Origin: Notospermus geniculatus
Lineage: Eukaryota; Nemertea; Pilidiophora; Heteronemertea; Lineidae
Direction of reading: 5' to 3'
DNA: 64,000 nucleotides
Assembly: GCA_002633025.1 (NCBI GenBank)
Contig: NMRB01000012.1
Location: forward strand, 399,114-463,113
The notes below the pieces were generated by a model. That model was given only the letters and a program-made list of their open reading frames with translations. It was not told the origin of the DNA and did no database searches. Positions 1 through 12,800 of the stretch are shown here, one piece after another (within the stretch, counting starts at the first letter, position 1; each line of letters begins with the position of its first letter). A program made the position numbers and the translations under genes.

Positions 1-1085
1 TTCATATGACAACTTATTTTAAAGCAGTGCATTTACCATCAAGTACCACATTGTCAGGAAGGTGAGTGAAACAATGCAAAAGTTTGAGACATCTATTTTA
101 TGATAAGTTTTGTCTTATTGCAGTTGCACTTTGAAAATAATGATTTTGCGAGCATTGAAGTTCGGCCTGATCAGGTCGCTGTGGTGATCGGTGTGCAGCT
201 GTTTTCCTATTCTACACTACAGCGCTCTGTACATCACACTGTACATGGCGGTCGGCTATGTTTACAGCTGGATACACACACAGTGCGTGCAGTGGCGAGA
301 TATCTGTGTCACGACGAACAGGATGTAGAGTCGAGGTAGAAGCCACATGCTTGTGAATATGGAGTAAACAAAGGCCATGTACCTAGGCCTAGGGTAGGCT
401 ACTGTTCCACTTATCGTTGACGTTGCATGATACTGATCTGACATGATGTTGTGAAAAAAAATGTGGAAATGATTGATGTCTGATGAATTATTTTGTGGTG
501 ATCGACTGATGTTCTTCAGAACTGATCCTTCAGTTCGTGAAAATGTGTTTATTATTCAGGCCTAAATAGATGCAGGCCGTCAATTGGGCCAAATGGAAAA
601 TATCGGACTTTTTACATGATTTATTGAAAATTAAATGTTTTGTTCTTGTGTACTTTGTGGCCCAACATGTGCGTTTGACAGGTCAGAACGGCATGGATGA
701 CATCATGGAATGGAAGTCACATGGCACACAGTGTTGCGAACACCGTCACGTCATGCTGCTGGGAGGACCATGTGCGGACTTGAAATCGATGAAAATTCGA
801 CATGAAAATAATTAATTTTTACAGTATCGCCTCTTTGATTTTTTTGTGTCTGTACCAAAATGAGTTCGGACTGCCTGGGGCTTGCATAGAAATATTGTTT
901 CTGAAAGAAAGTTTTACACTACGCGGTTTTGTGCAGCTATAAAGTTGAAAATATGAAACTTTTAAACCCATTTGGAACTTTCTGCGCACGATATCACTAT
1001 GTACTGATACGTGTTTTGTATCAAACTGTGATTGGAGAGAATCTCTGAGCAATCCTCTTTCTTCTGATGTGCAGCTTTGATAGTA

Positions 1086-1263
1086 CAGTGGATCCTCCCT
1101 TAACGGACACCTCTGCCAGGAGGACACCTCTCCATTAAGGACACTAAACTTCAGTCCCAAATTGATCATTTCTATTCATTTCAACCTCTGTAATCAGGAC
1201 ACCTCTTAATTAAGGACAGCATTTGTCAGTCCCAGAGGTGTCCTTAATAGAGAGGTTCCACTG
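1086..1263. mobile_element. MITE, pogo/Tc1-like, TA target site
   Basis: The 178-bp element has terminal inverted repeats of about 30 bp. The left end starts CAGTGGATCCTCCC and the right end, read in reverse complement, starts CAGTGGAACCTC. Both continue into matching GGACACCTC-type sequence. TA dinucleotides flank both ends (1,084-1,085 and 1,264-1,265), as for Tc1/mariner/pogo elements. The body has repeated 'AGGACACCTCT..TTAAGGACA' segments. It has no coding capacity. A degraded, inverted relative lies at about 31,489-31,694. Confidence 0.75.
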
Positions 1264-1664
1264 TATATCGCTTGTTAGTATTTCATTCTCGGTGATTGAA
1301 AATGTGATGCGTGTTTCATTTATGCAAACAAAGTTCCAATTGATGGCATGGACCTATTATGAATGATAGTGAGCAGTAGCATTCAACTTCTCAACTTTTC
1401 TTCTCAAGTTCTTTTTCACCTAGGCCTAGGTACATCCATGTCGCTTCTGGTCTCTAAACTACACTTGGCCTATGTCCATTCCTTTGAAGCATTTAGCAGT
1501 GTGCAATGTTACTATTGTCATCTGTAGGGTGACAGTGCTGGCATTACCCTCTTCTGTGTATCGGTATCAATCGCCCTTCATTCATAGCCAAAGTGATTTA
1601 GGCTACACTAGGCCTGCGGTGCTACTGGTAGCATAGGATCTCTACGGAACATTGGTCTGTCATT

Positions 1665-1960
1665 CAGTGTTCTCCACGGGTTTTGGTTAAGGGGGCGGGG
1701 CTGGGTCTGGCTCTGCGCGAGGAACCAAAGGCGCCTTCTGGCGGGGGTCTGGGGGCCCTCCCCCAGCGATATTTGGATTTTAGGTGCTCTGAGATGCGTT
1801 TTCTGAGCATCTGAGGTGCATACTTGAGCGATCTAAATCATAAATATTAGGGCTGACGAATTTTTAAGAGGGGCGGGCCGTTTTTAAGAGGGGCAGATTT
1901 TGCTGTCGGTATTTTTAAGAGGGGCAGGCCACCCTTTTTTTAACTGGTGTGGAGAACACT
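1665..1960. mobile_element. hAT-like MITE with 7-8 bp target duplication
   Basis: The ends are inverted repeats: AGTGTTCTCCAC on the left and GTGGAGAACACT on the right. The flanks carry the direct repeat TGTCATT (1,658-1,664 and 1,961-1,967), and the eighth base to the left nearly matches, which is typical of hAT insertions. The interior holds a G-rich block around 1,690-1,760 and three imperfect copies of TTTTTAAGAGGGGC (about 1,861-1,930). No transposase is present. Confidence 0.75.
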
Positions 1961-3735
1961 TGTCATTTATTTTTATTGCACAGAGGTTCATATTCTGAGC
2001 TGTTGACCCTCAGTCAAAATAGAATTGTTGTGACAGTGATCAGACCTTATGCACAATTTTTTCTGTTCTAGTCCATCCCATTAATAAAACTGACAATGGA
2101 TTGCATACTGAACTTATGATCGAGTTAAATGTACAGCCTACATGTACCTATTACGTATTACACTTGGACTTGGTATCACCACACAGACTGCAAGTTTTGG
2201 TTTATACATTTGTAACTCCTTCTTTCTTTCTGAATCGCTGTTCATTGATGACAGTGTTTTCAGTGTCATGGCCTTGAATGTGGTCTAGTGTTACCTATGT
2301 ACATATACACATTCAAATGATTGGCCACCAGCTTTATATGGTAAATGTACATGTAATGTGCACTTACTCATCATGAAGCACATACTTACTGGCTTTGCAA
2401 TTAAACAGTCACGAAAACTAAGTTTTTTTAATTCACAAGGATATGTCTGTCTTACATGGGTTTTGATAAATGAGAGTGTGCGACTAGACAAGCTTTAGTC
2501 TAAGTCTACTGATGTGTAGCTACAGAAAAAATTTCCATCAACAGACTACTCTCTGTGCATCGATTTGAAGATTGGTAAGCAACTGTCTGATGCTTGTGCT
2601 GCTTCTCTAGAAGAATTAGGTATTCCATGATTTGATGCTGAAAATGATGGCATATGACATACATGTCGTATGTAGTTGGGGCGATGGCAAAAGCACAGTA
2701 TGATTGTTTTAGCATAACTGTATGTGCATCAGCTGACATCGAACTGCTTGATGATCACAGCTGGCCCTATGCATGGCACATGTAACTAGGCCTAGTATGC
2801 ATACTCTTCATTGTAATAATTGGTATTATGCATCATCACCAGTGTAGACAACATCCCACTGCAAGTCTATGATAATATTGAATGCACAATGAACTTGCAG
2901 GATTGAAAACCACTCAGACTAACTTGCATTGTGCTGCGGAACAAACATTGTTGAAGTGGTCACTTGTGCTCCTGGTGTAATCTGAGGAAAAATTGGGTTG
3001 ATTTACTTAAGAACAGGAGAGTGGTTGCAGAGTAAACTCCAAGATTTATTGATATTTTTCATTTTGTGAAAAAAGTAAAAAGCATATGTGGCATGTTTTC
3101 ATCAGTTCTAGGTCATGCTCTACTGCATTTAAAAGTCGAGTGGGAAGCATGGTTGGTGCCCCTCTTTGTGAAGTGATGTACAATAAATGCCATGCATTTC
3201 CACAGTCATTTGTATGTGCATGGAATTGTGGATTGGAAGATACTCGATTCTACAATGAGATTCCAATAGGTGGAAGGTTTCTTGCATTTCCAGTAGGTGG
3301 CAGCATCTCTTCCCTTCCACTGCCAAGATCTACCAGTGGTGTACTGAGGTTAATCAATACTGAACTGTGTAGTCAGTATTGATCATTCACAACCCTCAGA
3401 TTGGTCGCAGGACATGCAAGCAGTCAACATGTCCGCACAAACAATGCCGTAGGGTGTGTTTCATAGGCCTTCTCTCCAGCAGTTGCCCCAACTGCCCGTC
3501 CACTCCTTGATTGAACTTGAAGCTTAGCTGGATGTATTGATCTCTAAAATGTAGCAAATACCCTTCTGCTATGCATGTTTACTCTTGAGTTTGGAGAGAA
3601 ATTTTAAGTTCATTTCATTGACCACCTTACATTGTGCAGACACTGATATGTTTATTTCCATGGCCCATCCATGAGTCTAAGATTCACCAGGACTGAGTGA
3701 GAAGATATCTGACTTCGTTATTGTTGTTTTTTCAG

Positions 3736-3882
3736 GCGTGGTACACCATCTAAAATGCCAGACCAGAGTAAGAACGGGTGATATGCATAAGATGTCTGCA
3801 AGCTTTCCAACTCCTCGGGACAATGTGGATGGCGTTGTTATGTCGAAGTCTCCGCAGGCTCCTGCTATTACCCAATATCAAA
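3736..3882 (+). CDS. TRERF1: TRERF1-like exon 1 (start codon region, tentative)
   Basis: The acceptor TTTTTTCAG ends at 3,735 and the donor CAAA|GTATGA lies at 3,883. Candidate starts are ATG 3,783 and, in frame, ATG 3,792 ([10 protein letters not shown]). An upstream mini-ORF (3,755-3,781, MPDQSKNG) ends one base before ATG 3,783 in another frame. The main frame is also open back to the acceptor, so translation could begin in an earlier exon. The exon ends in phase 1, and its last base A plus GC from the exon at 26,202 makes Ser. An ambiguous base at 3,890 sits just inside the intron. Confidence 0.5.
3755..3781 (+). promoter_or_regulatory. TRERF1: Upstream ORF, 8 codons, ending 1 nt before the main ATG
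   Basis: ATG 3,755 runs to TGA 3,779-3,781 and reads MPDQSKNG; the next ATG in the main frame is 3,783. If 3,783 or 3,792 is the true start, this uORF could limit initiation or feed reinitiation. If translation starts in an earlier exon, it is only an out-of-frame ATG. Confidence 0.3.
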
Positions 3883-6800
3883 GTATGATNCTTTTTTAAA
3901 TGGTGGATAAAGAGGTCAAGAGATCAAGGTTATTTATACGATCCTCAAGAGATACTGGTGTTGATAACCAGGTGAGGGTAACTGATGTACCTGTTGTCTT
4001 TAACTGATGCCTGGGAATATGGGCCACAGCTCAGAGCCTTGGCCAATTATAGTGGAGGACCCTGGGAGATGCTGGGCACCAAGAATCTGTGTCACAATGA
4101 CTGGGATTTGACGCGTCAGTCATGCCTGACTGGGTCAGATCAATTGGATGATCTGGCGGGACAATACGAACTAGCCTGGTGCAGTTGATGCCGATGGCGG
4201 GGAGTTGAAGACCCCACATTGATCTCTGATACTCAGAAGTGTCTAGGATGGAGAAGAATAGCCTACGTCATGTACATTTTTGTAGGATCTTGACAAATGT
4301 GTAGGCTGATGAGAAACTGCAGATGGTGTGCACATGTACAGTGGGGAAGAATGGGTTATTGATTTAGATGCCCATTCAAGCGATGTATGTGCGTGGATCT
4401 GTCAACTCCAAGGGAACCAGTTCCTAAGCTGTAGAATTCTCCTCCTGTTGGCTCAGCATCATGCAAACTACTTGATAAAACATGCCCAAACAGCAATCTT
4501 TAATTGGGCCACCTAAGACAGAATCGGTGACTGAACTGGTGTTTGAATAATTGATACTCCCTGATGACCTTGCGGTATGATGCAGAATTCATGTCAGTGT
4601 GACCTACTTTCTGTCATACTTGATATTGATAGTGTATGGGCCTTGTGTCTTTACTTTATGTTATGTGATTTGACAGACTTGGGTAACCCTGTGCCTTATG
4701 TCAGTGTTACCTACTAGTACTTTCTGTCACACTTGACAGTGACGGACTTGGATCTTCCTCAGGCCTTTTTGTCAGTGTGACCTATTTTTTCTGTCACACA
4801 TTGACAGTGAGTGACCAACTTGGGTTTCCTGGACCTTGTTCCTTTTAACACATGGTAAGGTGACATCAGGCAGATTTTTATGGCAGCAAATATTTGTTTA
4901 TTGAAGATATATGTTCTGGTCTAACCACATTTCATTCCAGAATTTGCTTCATTCATGTGAGGTGATGGAGTGAAGAACTCCGTTGTCAGAGATATGATTA
5001 TTAACCCGACTCAATCAACCTGTTTCATCTAGGTTTGTGTTGTATTTTGTGATTGTGCCAAATTTTTGTGTGGTGAAGTATGTCAAAGATAATAAAGCAC
5101 GGGTCCCAGGTTGATAACTTCCTGTGGTGTCCCAATAATACTTGAGAAGTATATGATTAAGTATGTGCACAATAGTATGCAATGTGGATATTTTTAGCAA
5201 TATGAACTCATGACCATGCAAAAAGCTGTTTTGGTTACATGTGGCATATATTGTTTATCTGTGATTCATGGGACTTTGTGGAATATCTCTAACTGCTGGA
5301 AATTTCCTCCATTTTCATGTTAAAATCAAAGGCTAGGGAGGTGTTTTTGCAAATTTGTTCATTACCAAAAATCAAATGTGTGGTGATCTGGAACTGGAAG
5401 CGGAAGCATGTTGTTCTGTTTGTAAACATTGGGACTATGGACTGAGTGCCCTGTGCATGTGACAGATCATGCGTTTGAAGGTTCTGAATGGTACCAGGGA
5501 TTTAGGTATCTTTCGACCCAAAGGTATGGTGGGTTTTCCATTTTCCATGGTTTCTTCTCTCCTTTGAAATCTATTGAAAGTTGTGGGGAACTGAAGGATT
5601 AGAACAACTGTGCACCCTCGCTCTTACGAACCTCGATTTTAAGAACTCCCGGATATTACGAACCCAACGTCTGGCTCCCAAATTTCATGTACATGTATGT
5701 AAATCCTTGCTATTACGAACTCCGCGTTAGTACGAACTTAACCCTTGGAACCCGAAGGGTTCGTAAGTGAGGGGGGACTGTACACTAACTCTTGTATTTT
5801 CTATGACAAAGACAAAAATTATGTGAAAATGTCAGGCATGAAAGTGTAACTTGGTTGTGTGTGTGGCATGTGTTTGGTCGGTATGGACATGAGCACATCC
5901 TCCTATCGCAGTTGCCGCAGTTGCCTTCATATGCTTGTGTGAGGAAGAGAAGCGAGACCAAAGCCCTGCGATGGGAGGATGACATGATCAATGTTATTCT
6001 GTCATCTTTGGTGACGTTGGTTGGGGCTTTTGATTATCAAATTCCTTTTGCATTCGTTCTGAGCGTGGTTTCTGGCTCCCTCAGGAAGAAAGATGCCACT
6101 GGCTAAACTATTTGCTAATGGTAGTGTTCCAGTGTGAAAAGAAAGTTTGTTTGACTTTTGAACCAGTTGGACATGGATTCCCATAATCAATATTATGTCG
6201 TACTGTACAAGTAGGCCTGTTGGCAACTGATCATGGAATGTCATGGAAAAAACCTTGGCAATTTGACAAGCAGTTTTGCAATGATAGCGCTATTATTCAT
6301 GTCTGAATTTTTGGGAAGGGCTGCCACATATATGCTTAATGTCTTGAATGAATGAATAAATAAAGTGGTTGAACTTGCATTTGTTTCTGTAGAGGGTGAA
6401 CTGACAATTATGAATCCTACCTATTATGTATTTTTTGTTTGATGCACCTTCTGAGTTTGTTTTAATAAACTTCACCAATGGTGTTCTCAGAGGCCTGAGG
6501 GGATGCTAAGTTTAGCTGAAATAATCAATTATTTGCTGTGAAAATAGAAACTTTAATAAAGGTTTATTCAGAAGATTCATGCACAACAGAATCTACTATA
6601 AAATTACAATGTGCTTTGCTAACTAAATGTTTGTACTCAGTCTCTGTGTTTATCTTTGCCATTGTTTGCTAGAGATTTCTTTTTGGTGGAATCCCTTCAT
6701 CCAGTGAAGCATTTCCAATGTCCTCTGATTTCGTTTTGTCTATGCTTTCTGTTGATACCATATTTTGTTTGTTGAGTGTTGTTTTGGTGTTGAACAATGA

Positions 6801-9800
6801 TTAAGTATAATTTAAACAGTGTTTACCATTGGTTCAGATTTTTTAAAACCACCCCAGACAGCCAATCAGTGAATTCCACAGAATGGTCATTGTTCACTTT
6901 AGTTGAACTTCAAAAAGTTCACAATATATTTTTGTTGTATGATGTACCTAGATTCTGTTGTCGCAGATTGACCTTATGATGACTACCCAACTCCTCAGCT
7001 TCCCTTTAACAGCCGTTTAAAAAATGCAGTCATGCAGTGCAATATTTTACAGTCAGTATTGCACACAATAGTCCAGGCTCAGCACTGGGCTTTTTGCGTT
7101 TACACCTATGAATCGCCGTGTCTACTCTAAATAAAGCCTAGGCTTTTAAAACCTATACATGCCGCATACATGCTCAAAAAGCCCGGGCTTAATTCAGACC
7201 CGGGCATCGAAAAGTCCGGGCTTTTTCAGACAGGTCATCTGTAACGCTTATCGATGTTCCTCTGGCTCTGATTGCCATATCCCGTGCTAGTCATGAAATG
7301 ACAATGCTCGTCATGAAATGACCATGCTGTAAAACAAGGGATAAATCTTCATCTATTAGGTATCCAATCTGCTGTAATGATGGTTTTGCTAGTGCTAAAA
7401 GTTGCACAAATTATTTTCCAAATGAATGGGGACCCGTTGCCTATTTTAGAGAGCTCTGACTAGGGGCCTGTAAGCTCAGCTTCACATATAGGCACTTCTA
7501 TCAGAGATTTTGAAAAATGAACTTCTTCATATCATCCTGTCACATTATGTGTGGATGTAAATCAACACTTTCAGATGGAAAACATCAGTCATATCATGTA
7601 AATGACAATACCTTGAGTACTACACACACAATGTGATTTTTCTCCGGCTTGTGACGCACATTTGCCATGATCCTCTTTTCGCCATCTGATCATTGCAGTT
7701 GGATACCCTTTGTAATACTGCACGGGCATTAAGGCTGTTTGGCCTACACACTTGACATTTCTGAAGTATTGATTGTTGCACGCTGTTTGAGACGGAGACT
7801 GGGGATACCGAGTGCAATGTCCCCCTAGTCCCGGTCGCTAACGAGATCAAGCGAAAAAGAAGTCCAATGATGTCCACTTTGAAACTTAGAAGAGTCAACA
7901 TCAGTAAGAATGAATTTCAAAATTTTCGTTACTATTTTCACTGTGCTTTTATGGATTGCATGAAGTAATATGAACTACGGATTGCATGAAGTAATATGAA
8001 CTACGGATTGCATGAGGTAATATGAACTACGGATTGCATGAGGTAATATGAACTGGATTGTACGAGAGGTATGAACAAGAAGCAAGCCAGTTGGAGATCG
8101 TGCCCATGAACCTATACTACTGTGGTCACTCAAACAAAACATGAAAAATATTGACAGAAAATATCTTTTTTGTCGGTTTCATATTTCACAGTGAGCTTCT
8201 ATTGTGAGAGGGTGTGTTCTGGGCTGTCAAATCACAGTTCTTGCATCTTTTGAATCTTTGGGTAAAACTGCACTTGCTGGATTAACGTTCAATACATGTA
8301 TGTTTTGGTTTGAATGAAAAACATTTGTATGTGTACCCCCTGGTCCTTTCAGAATCAATACAAGTTCAATATCACAACATCCACACCGTCATGTTTGATA
8401 TGCATTTAACCTTGAGTGAAACGCGGCATCAATTTTCTAGTTCGCTCTGTTGACGTCATCGGATCAGATCAAGGGGAATGACATTTAAGGTCTATTGTCT
8501 GTGATGTCATCAGCGTACTTGCTTCCCTGGGAAATTGTGTTCATTTTTTCCTCCGATAAATTGTCCCGTGTTGCTTAGGGGTAGGTTGCCTCTCCATCCC
8601 AGTCCTCGCACTGTGTGATGATACCAAAATGATGGAAGATTGTACATTTGTACTTACAGGAAATGACATCATTTCCCTGCAAATGATGGGCCAGTACATC
8701 TCTACAGTACTTCTCGAGCTTCGTTGTTTTCTCGGTCTTATTAAAGGAGCACGGTATTGGATCTCAAATGCGTTATTTGACTGCCGACATAGAGGGAGCC
8801 AGCTAGCGGCAGTAAGATTAACTATAAAAATGCATTACAAAATGCACGTAGTAAATCGGGTCAATTCGCCGACAACGTAGTTAGTCCCTGGGTTGGAGAG
8901 TGGCGCCGGCTGTCGAGAAAAAGTGGCAATACCGTGGTCCTTTAAAAAAAGCTTCTTTGCTGTCATGAATAGTTACTGTCTTTGAGATGTCCACGCTTAT
9001 TCAATCTAAGTCACTGACTTAGTATTGATGACGGTGTTGGTATTGTCATCATCTCATCGGCATCAACCCAATGCAGTGTTTAGCATCCTTGATCATCTCG
9101 TTACAGCTGCTTCTTGCTCTCTTGGGGAGGTCTTGTCATTATGGAGGTCATTATCCTCAACATAAAGCTAGTGTCGCATCTGTGTCCTCAGCAGGCTGAC
9201 TGATGAAGATTTTCAAAGTGAAGTGGATAAGTGAACATGGATTGCAGAACTTCGAAGACTTCAGCATGCCAGGTTTGATTAGTGCTGTTATATGGTAGAG
9301 TCACAGTTGTGATTCTGACCATCAGGCTAACCACTGACTGACTGACTGACTTGCAAAAGATGGACATCGTGCCTGAGGGTTGTCACTTCTGCCTAGATCC
9401 ATCCCTGCAGCCTGGTCTGGAACTGCCGGTTTTTAAATCGGACTCAGGATTCTTGTGTGTTTTGCAGTGGCATGGTTCCCACAAGCCAATGGCTTCAACG
9501 TGATTAGTGTGAAGCTTCAACACAGAAATCATGCAAGAGATTCTGATTTCTGTGCTGACAGTTCAATGAACTTCATTGAAATGGGCATTGAATTGAAGCC
9601 ATTGACTTGTGGGAAAATCCACAAGAATCTGGTTTTGTGGGCCCATATGCATAATGGTGGAATAAGCTTATTCCATGTTTATGCATATGGCCCCTGGGCC
9701 CGTATGCATAAAGGTGGAATAAGCTTATTCCAGGTTTAACTTAAGGCTATAACGTTAGGTTATACCTGGAATAAGCTTATTCCACTTTTATGCATATGGC

Positions 9801-12800
9801 CCCTGGTGGCTTGAAGAGTGGCTGTATAGTTTGCAGTTATATTTGTTGAATCAAATCTATGACTTATGACCTTCATTAGTAGGACATGAGTAGGACATAT
9901 TGCACAGTTGACCAAGTGACTCAGAGTCTATGCATGTCTATAATCATCTAAAGGAAAAAAAATCGATCAGAAATGTTGTAATCAACACATATCTATCGCT
10001 AAGTAAAGTATTGAAGCCAATTTATTGTGTCAATTATGATTGGCAAAACTCCAAAGTAAATTGATTCTGGTATCAGCTAGCGAACCAGTTCTCGTGGTTG
10101 ACCATTCTGATTTGGTATTTGAGTTAACATGTCATTAACCATGCTAATGATATCAGCATCCATAAGACTGATGATGATCTCTGCATTTCCCGCGAGTTGC
10201 AGACGGCAAACAAAATGGCTGTATTTGATGTTGTTTTTGCAGTATCCGTTTCAGGTAATCACTCTGCGATGCTAGCGAAGTATAGTTTTGCTTCAGAAGC
10301 GGTACATTATGATTACATCAACCGTTGTCATGACACCCGATTCATTCATGTAGCCCACTCCATTCTAAATGAGCTTGGCGGACGTGTCTATTGCTAAAGC
10401 TACATTCGAATGTGGCATATGCACCATTTGGGATGAATCCTATCCCGGAGGAGCCCTACCAGCAGTTCTCTTGGTACCGCTTGTTCGGTAGGTCATTCGA
10501 AATTCACTAATGCCAAACTGAGACATTTTTTGTGCTGCAGTTCTTGCTACTGTGTGCTTCATGCTCAACATCGCCATCACGTTTCAGATTGGTCATGTCG
10601 CTAAGTATGTATGTGCGTAGCTGTTAACTCCGTGTGAATTGTTGATGCCCATGTGATTGTGAGCATCACGCTATACATTGCATTGTAACATATTGTTCTT
10701 CTTTCTAATCTCTCAAGATGGTATCTCTGAGATACTGTTGAAGATGTCGACACAATTTTCACTTTCGTCATGATTTCTTTTCCTTCTGCTTTTGTCTGCA
10801 GTGGAGTTTCCTCATATTTGCCATTCATGCAGTTTGGATGAATGAAGATGTGGCTTTGAGTGTTCGTGTCCAATAAATCTGTCAGCTCATGATGTTTCCT
10901 ACTTGTTATTGATGTCTGTTGACGTCATCGGATCAGATCAAGGGGAATGACATTTAAGGTCTATTGTCTGTGATGTCATCAGCGTACTTGCTTCCCTGGG
11001 AAATTGTATTCATTTTTTCCTCCGATAAATTGTCCCGTGTTGCTTAGGGGTCGGTTTGCCTCTCCATCCCAGTCCTCGCGCTGTGTGATGATACCACCAA
11101 AATGATGGAAGATTGTACATTTGTACTTGTAGGAAATGACATCATTTCCCGGCAAATGATGGGCCAGTACATCTCTACAGTACTTCTCGAGCTTCGTTGT
11201 TTTCTCAGTCTTATTAAAGGAGCACGGTATTGGATCTCAAATACGTTATTTGACTGCCGACATAGAGGGAGCCAGCTAGCGGCAGTAAGGTGAACTACAA
11301 AAATGCATTTCAAAATGCACGTAGTAAATTGGGTCAGTTCGCCGACAACGTAGTTAGTCCCTGGGTTGGAGAGTGGCGCAGTGGCGCCGGCTGTCGAGAA
11401 AAAGTGGCAATACCGTGGTCCTTTAAAAAAAGCTTCTTTGCTGTCATGAATAGTTACTGTCTTTGAGATGTCCACGCTTATTCAATCTAAGTCACTGACT
11501 TAGTATTGATGACGGTGTTGGTGTTGGTATTGTCATCATCTCATCATCGACCCAATGCAGTGTTTAGCATCCTTGATCATCTCGTTACAGCTGCTTCTTG
11601 CTCTCTTGGGGAGGTCTTGTCATTATGGAGGTCATTATCCTCAACATAAAGCTAGTGTCGCATCTGTGTCCTCAGCAGGCTGACTGATGAAGATTTTCAA
11701 AGTGAAGTGGATAAAGCTAGATTCAGTGAACATGGAGTGCAGAACTTCGAAGACTTCAGAATGCCAGAATTGATTAGTGCTGTTGTATGGTAGAGTCACA
11801 GTTGTGATTCTGACCGTCAGGCAGAACCACTGACTGACTGACTGACTGACTTCCTTGCAAAAGATGGACATCATGCCTGAGGGTTGTCACTCCTGCCTAG
11901 ATCCGTGCAACTGGTCTGGAACTGCCAGTTTTAATCAGACTGTCAGTGCAGTATCAGTGTGAGACTTACTGTACTTCAGCCTTCAGGCGTGCACACCAAA
12001 AAAGGGGGGTCTGGTGTGTTTTGCAGTGAGGTTCCCGCAAGCCAATTGGTTTTAATGTGATTCTATGAAGCTTACAGAAATTATGCAAGAGAAACCGATT
12101 TCTGTGCAGACGGTTCATTGAATTTGAAATAGCGTTGAAGCCATTGACTTTCGGGAACTGCACTGCAAAATCCACCAGAATCTGGTTTTGTGTCATGCCT
12201 TGGCCGCTGGGAGCTTGAAGAATGGCTGTAGGCTGCAGTTATATATTTGTTGAATCAAATCTATGACTTATGACCTTCATTAGTAGGACATATTGCACAG
12301 TTGACCAAGTGACTCAGAGTGTATGCATGTCTAATCATCTAAAGGAAAAAAAATCGATCAGAAATGTTGTAATCAACACATATCTATCGCTAAGTAAAGT
12401 ATTGAAGCCAATTTATTGTGTCAATTATGATTGGCAAAACTCCAAAGTAAATTGATTCCGGTATCAGCTAGCGAACCAGTTCTCCTGGTTGACCATTCTG
12501 ATTTGGTATTTGAGTTAACATGTCATTAACCATGCTAATGATATCAGCATCCATAAGACTGATGATGATCTCTGCATCCCGCGAGTTGCAGACGGCAAAC
12601 AAAATGGCTGTATTTGATGTTGTTTTTGCAGTATCCGTTTCAGGTAATCACTCTGCGATGCTAGCGAAGTATAGTTTTGCTTCAGAAGCGGTACATTATG
12701 ATTACATCAACCGTTGTCATGACACCCGATTCATTCATGTAGCCCACTCCATTCTAAATGAGCTTGGCGGACGTGTCTATTGCTAAAGCTACATTCGAAT

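Larger units (their letters stand above)
1..3735. other. 5' flank or 5' intron of the TRERF1-like gene
   Basis: No coding region can be supported here; the open frames are short and have no family signature. The stretch ends at a good splice acceptor (TTGTTGTTTTTTCAG, 3,721-3,735), so an untranslated or coding exon must lie further upstream, here or outside the window. The identifiable content is two MITE-like elements (1,086-1,263 and 1,665-1,960). I could not place a promoter. Confidence 0.5.
8446..10914. repeat. Tandem segmental duplication, unit A
   Basis: This unit is directly followed by unit B (10,915-13,303). Both begin TCTGTTGACGTCATCGG and end CTTGTTATTGATG. Over the first about 0.95 kb and the last about 1.07 kb the units differ by only a few bases and small indels. 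The middle (about 9,410-9,840) is visibly more diverged and carries two foldback elements (9,639-9,803) that unit B lacks. Identical 66- and 90-codon open frames occur in both units, but the duplication is recent and they match no family I know, so I do not call them genes. Confidence 0.9.

Noticed and set aside
7953-8053. Regular 26-bp repeats considered as a CRISPR array
   Set aside because: Units are head to tail with no spacers, and the genome is eukaryotic.
10197-10873. 66- and 90-codon frames identical in both duplicated units (also 12,586-13,313)
   Set aside because: Identity is explained by the recent duplication; there are no known domains and no splice or promoter context.
11044-11475. 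143-codon open frame on the minus strand in unit B
   Set aside because: It runs through the TTAA-ended MITE and is broken in unit A despite near identity there, so it is not under coding constraint.
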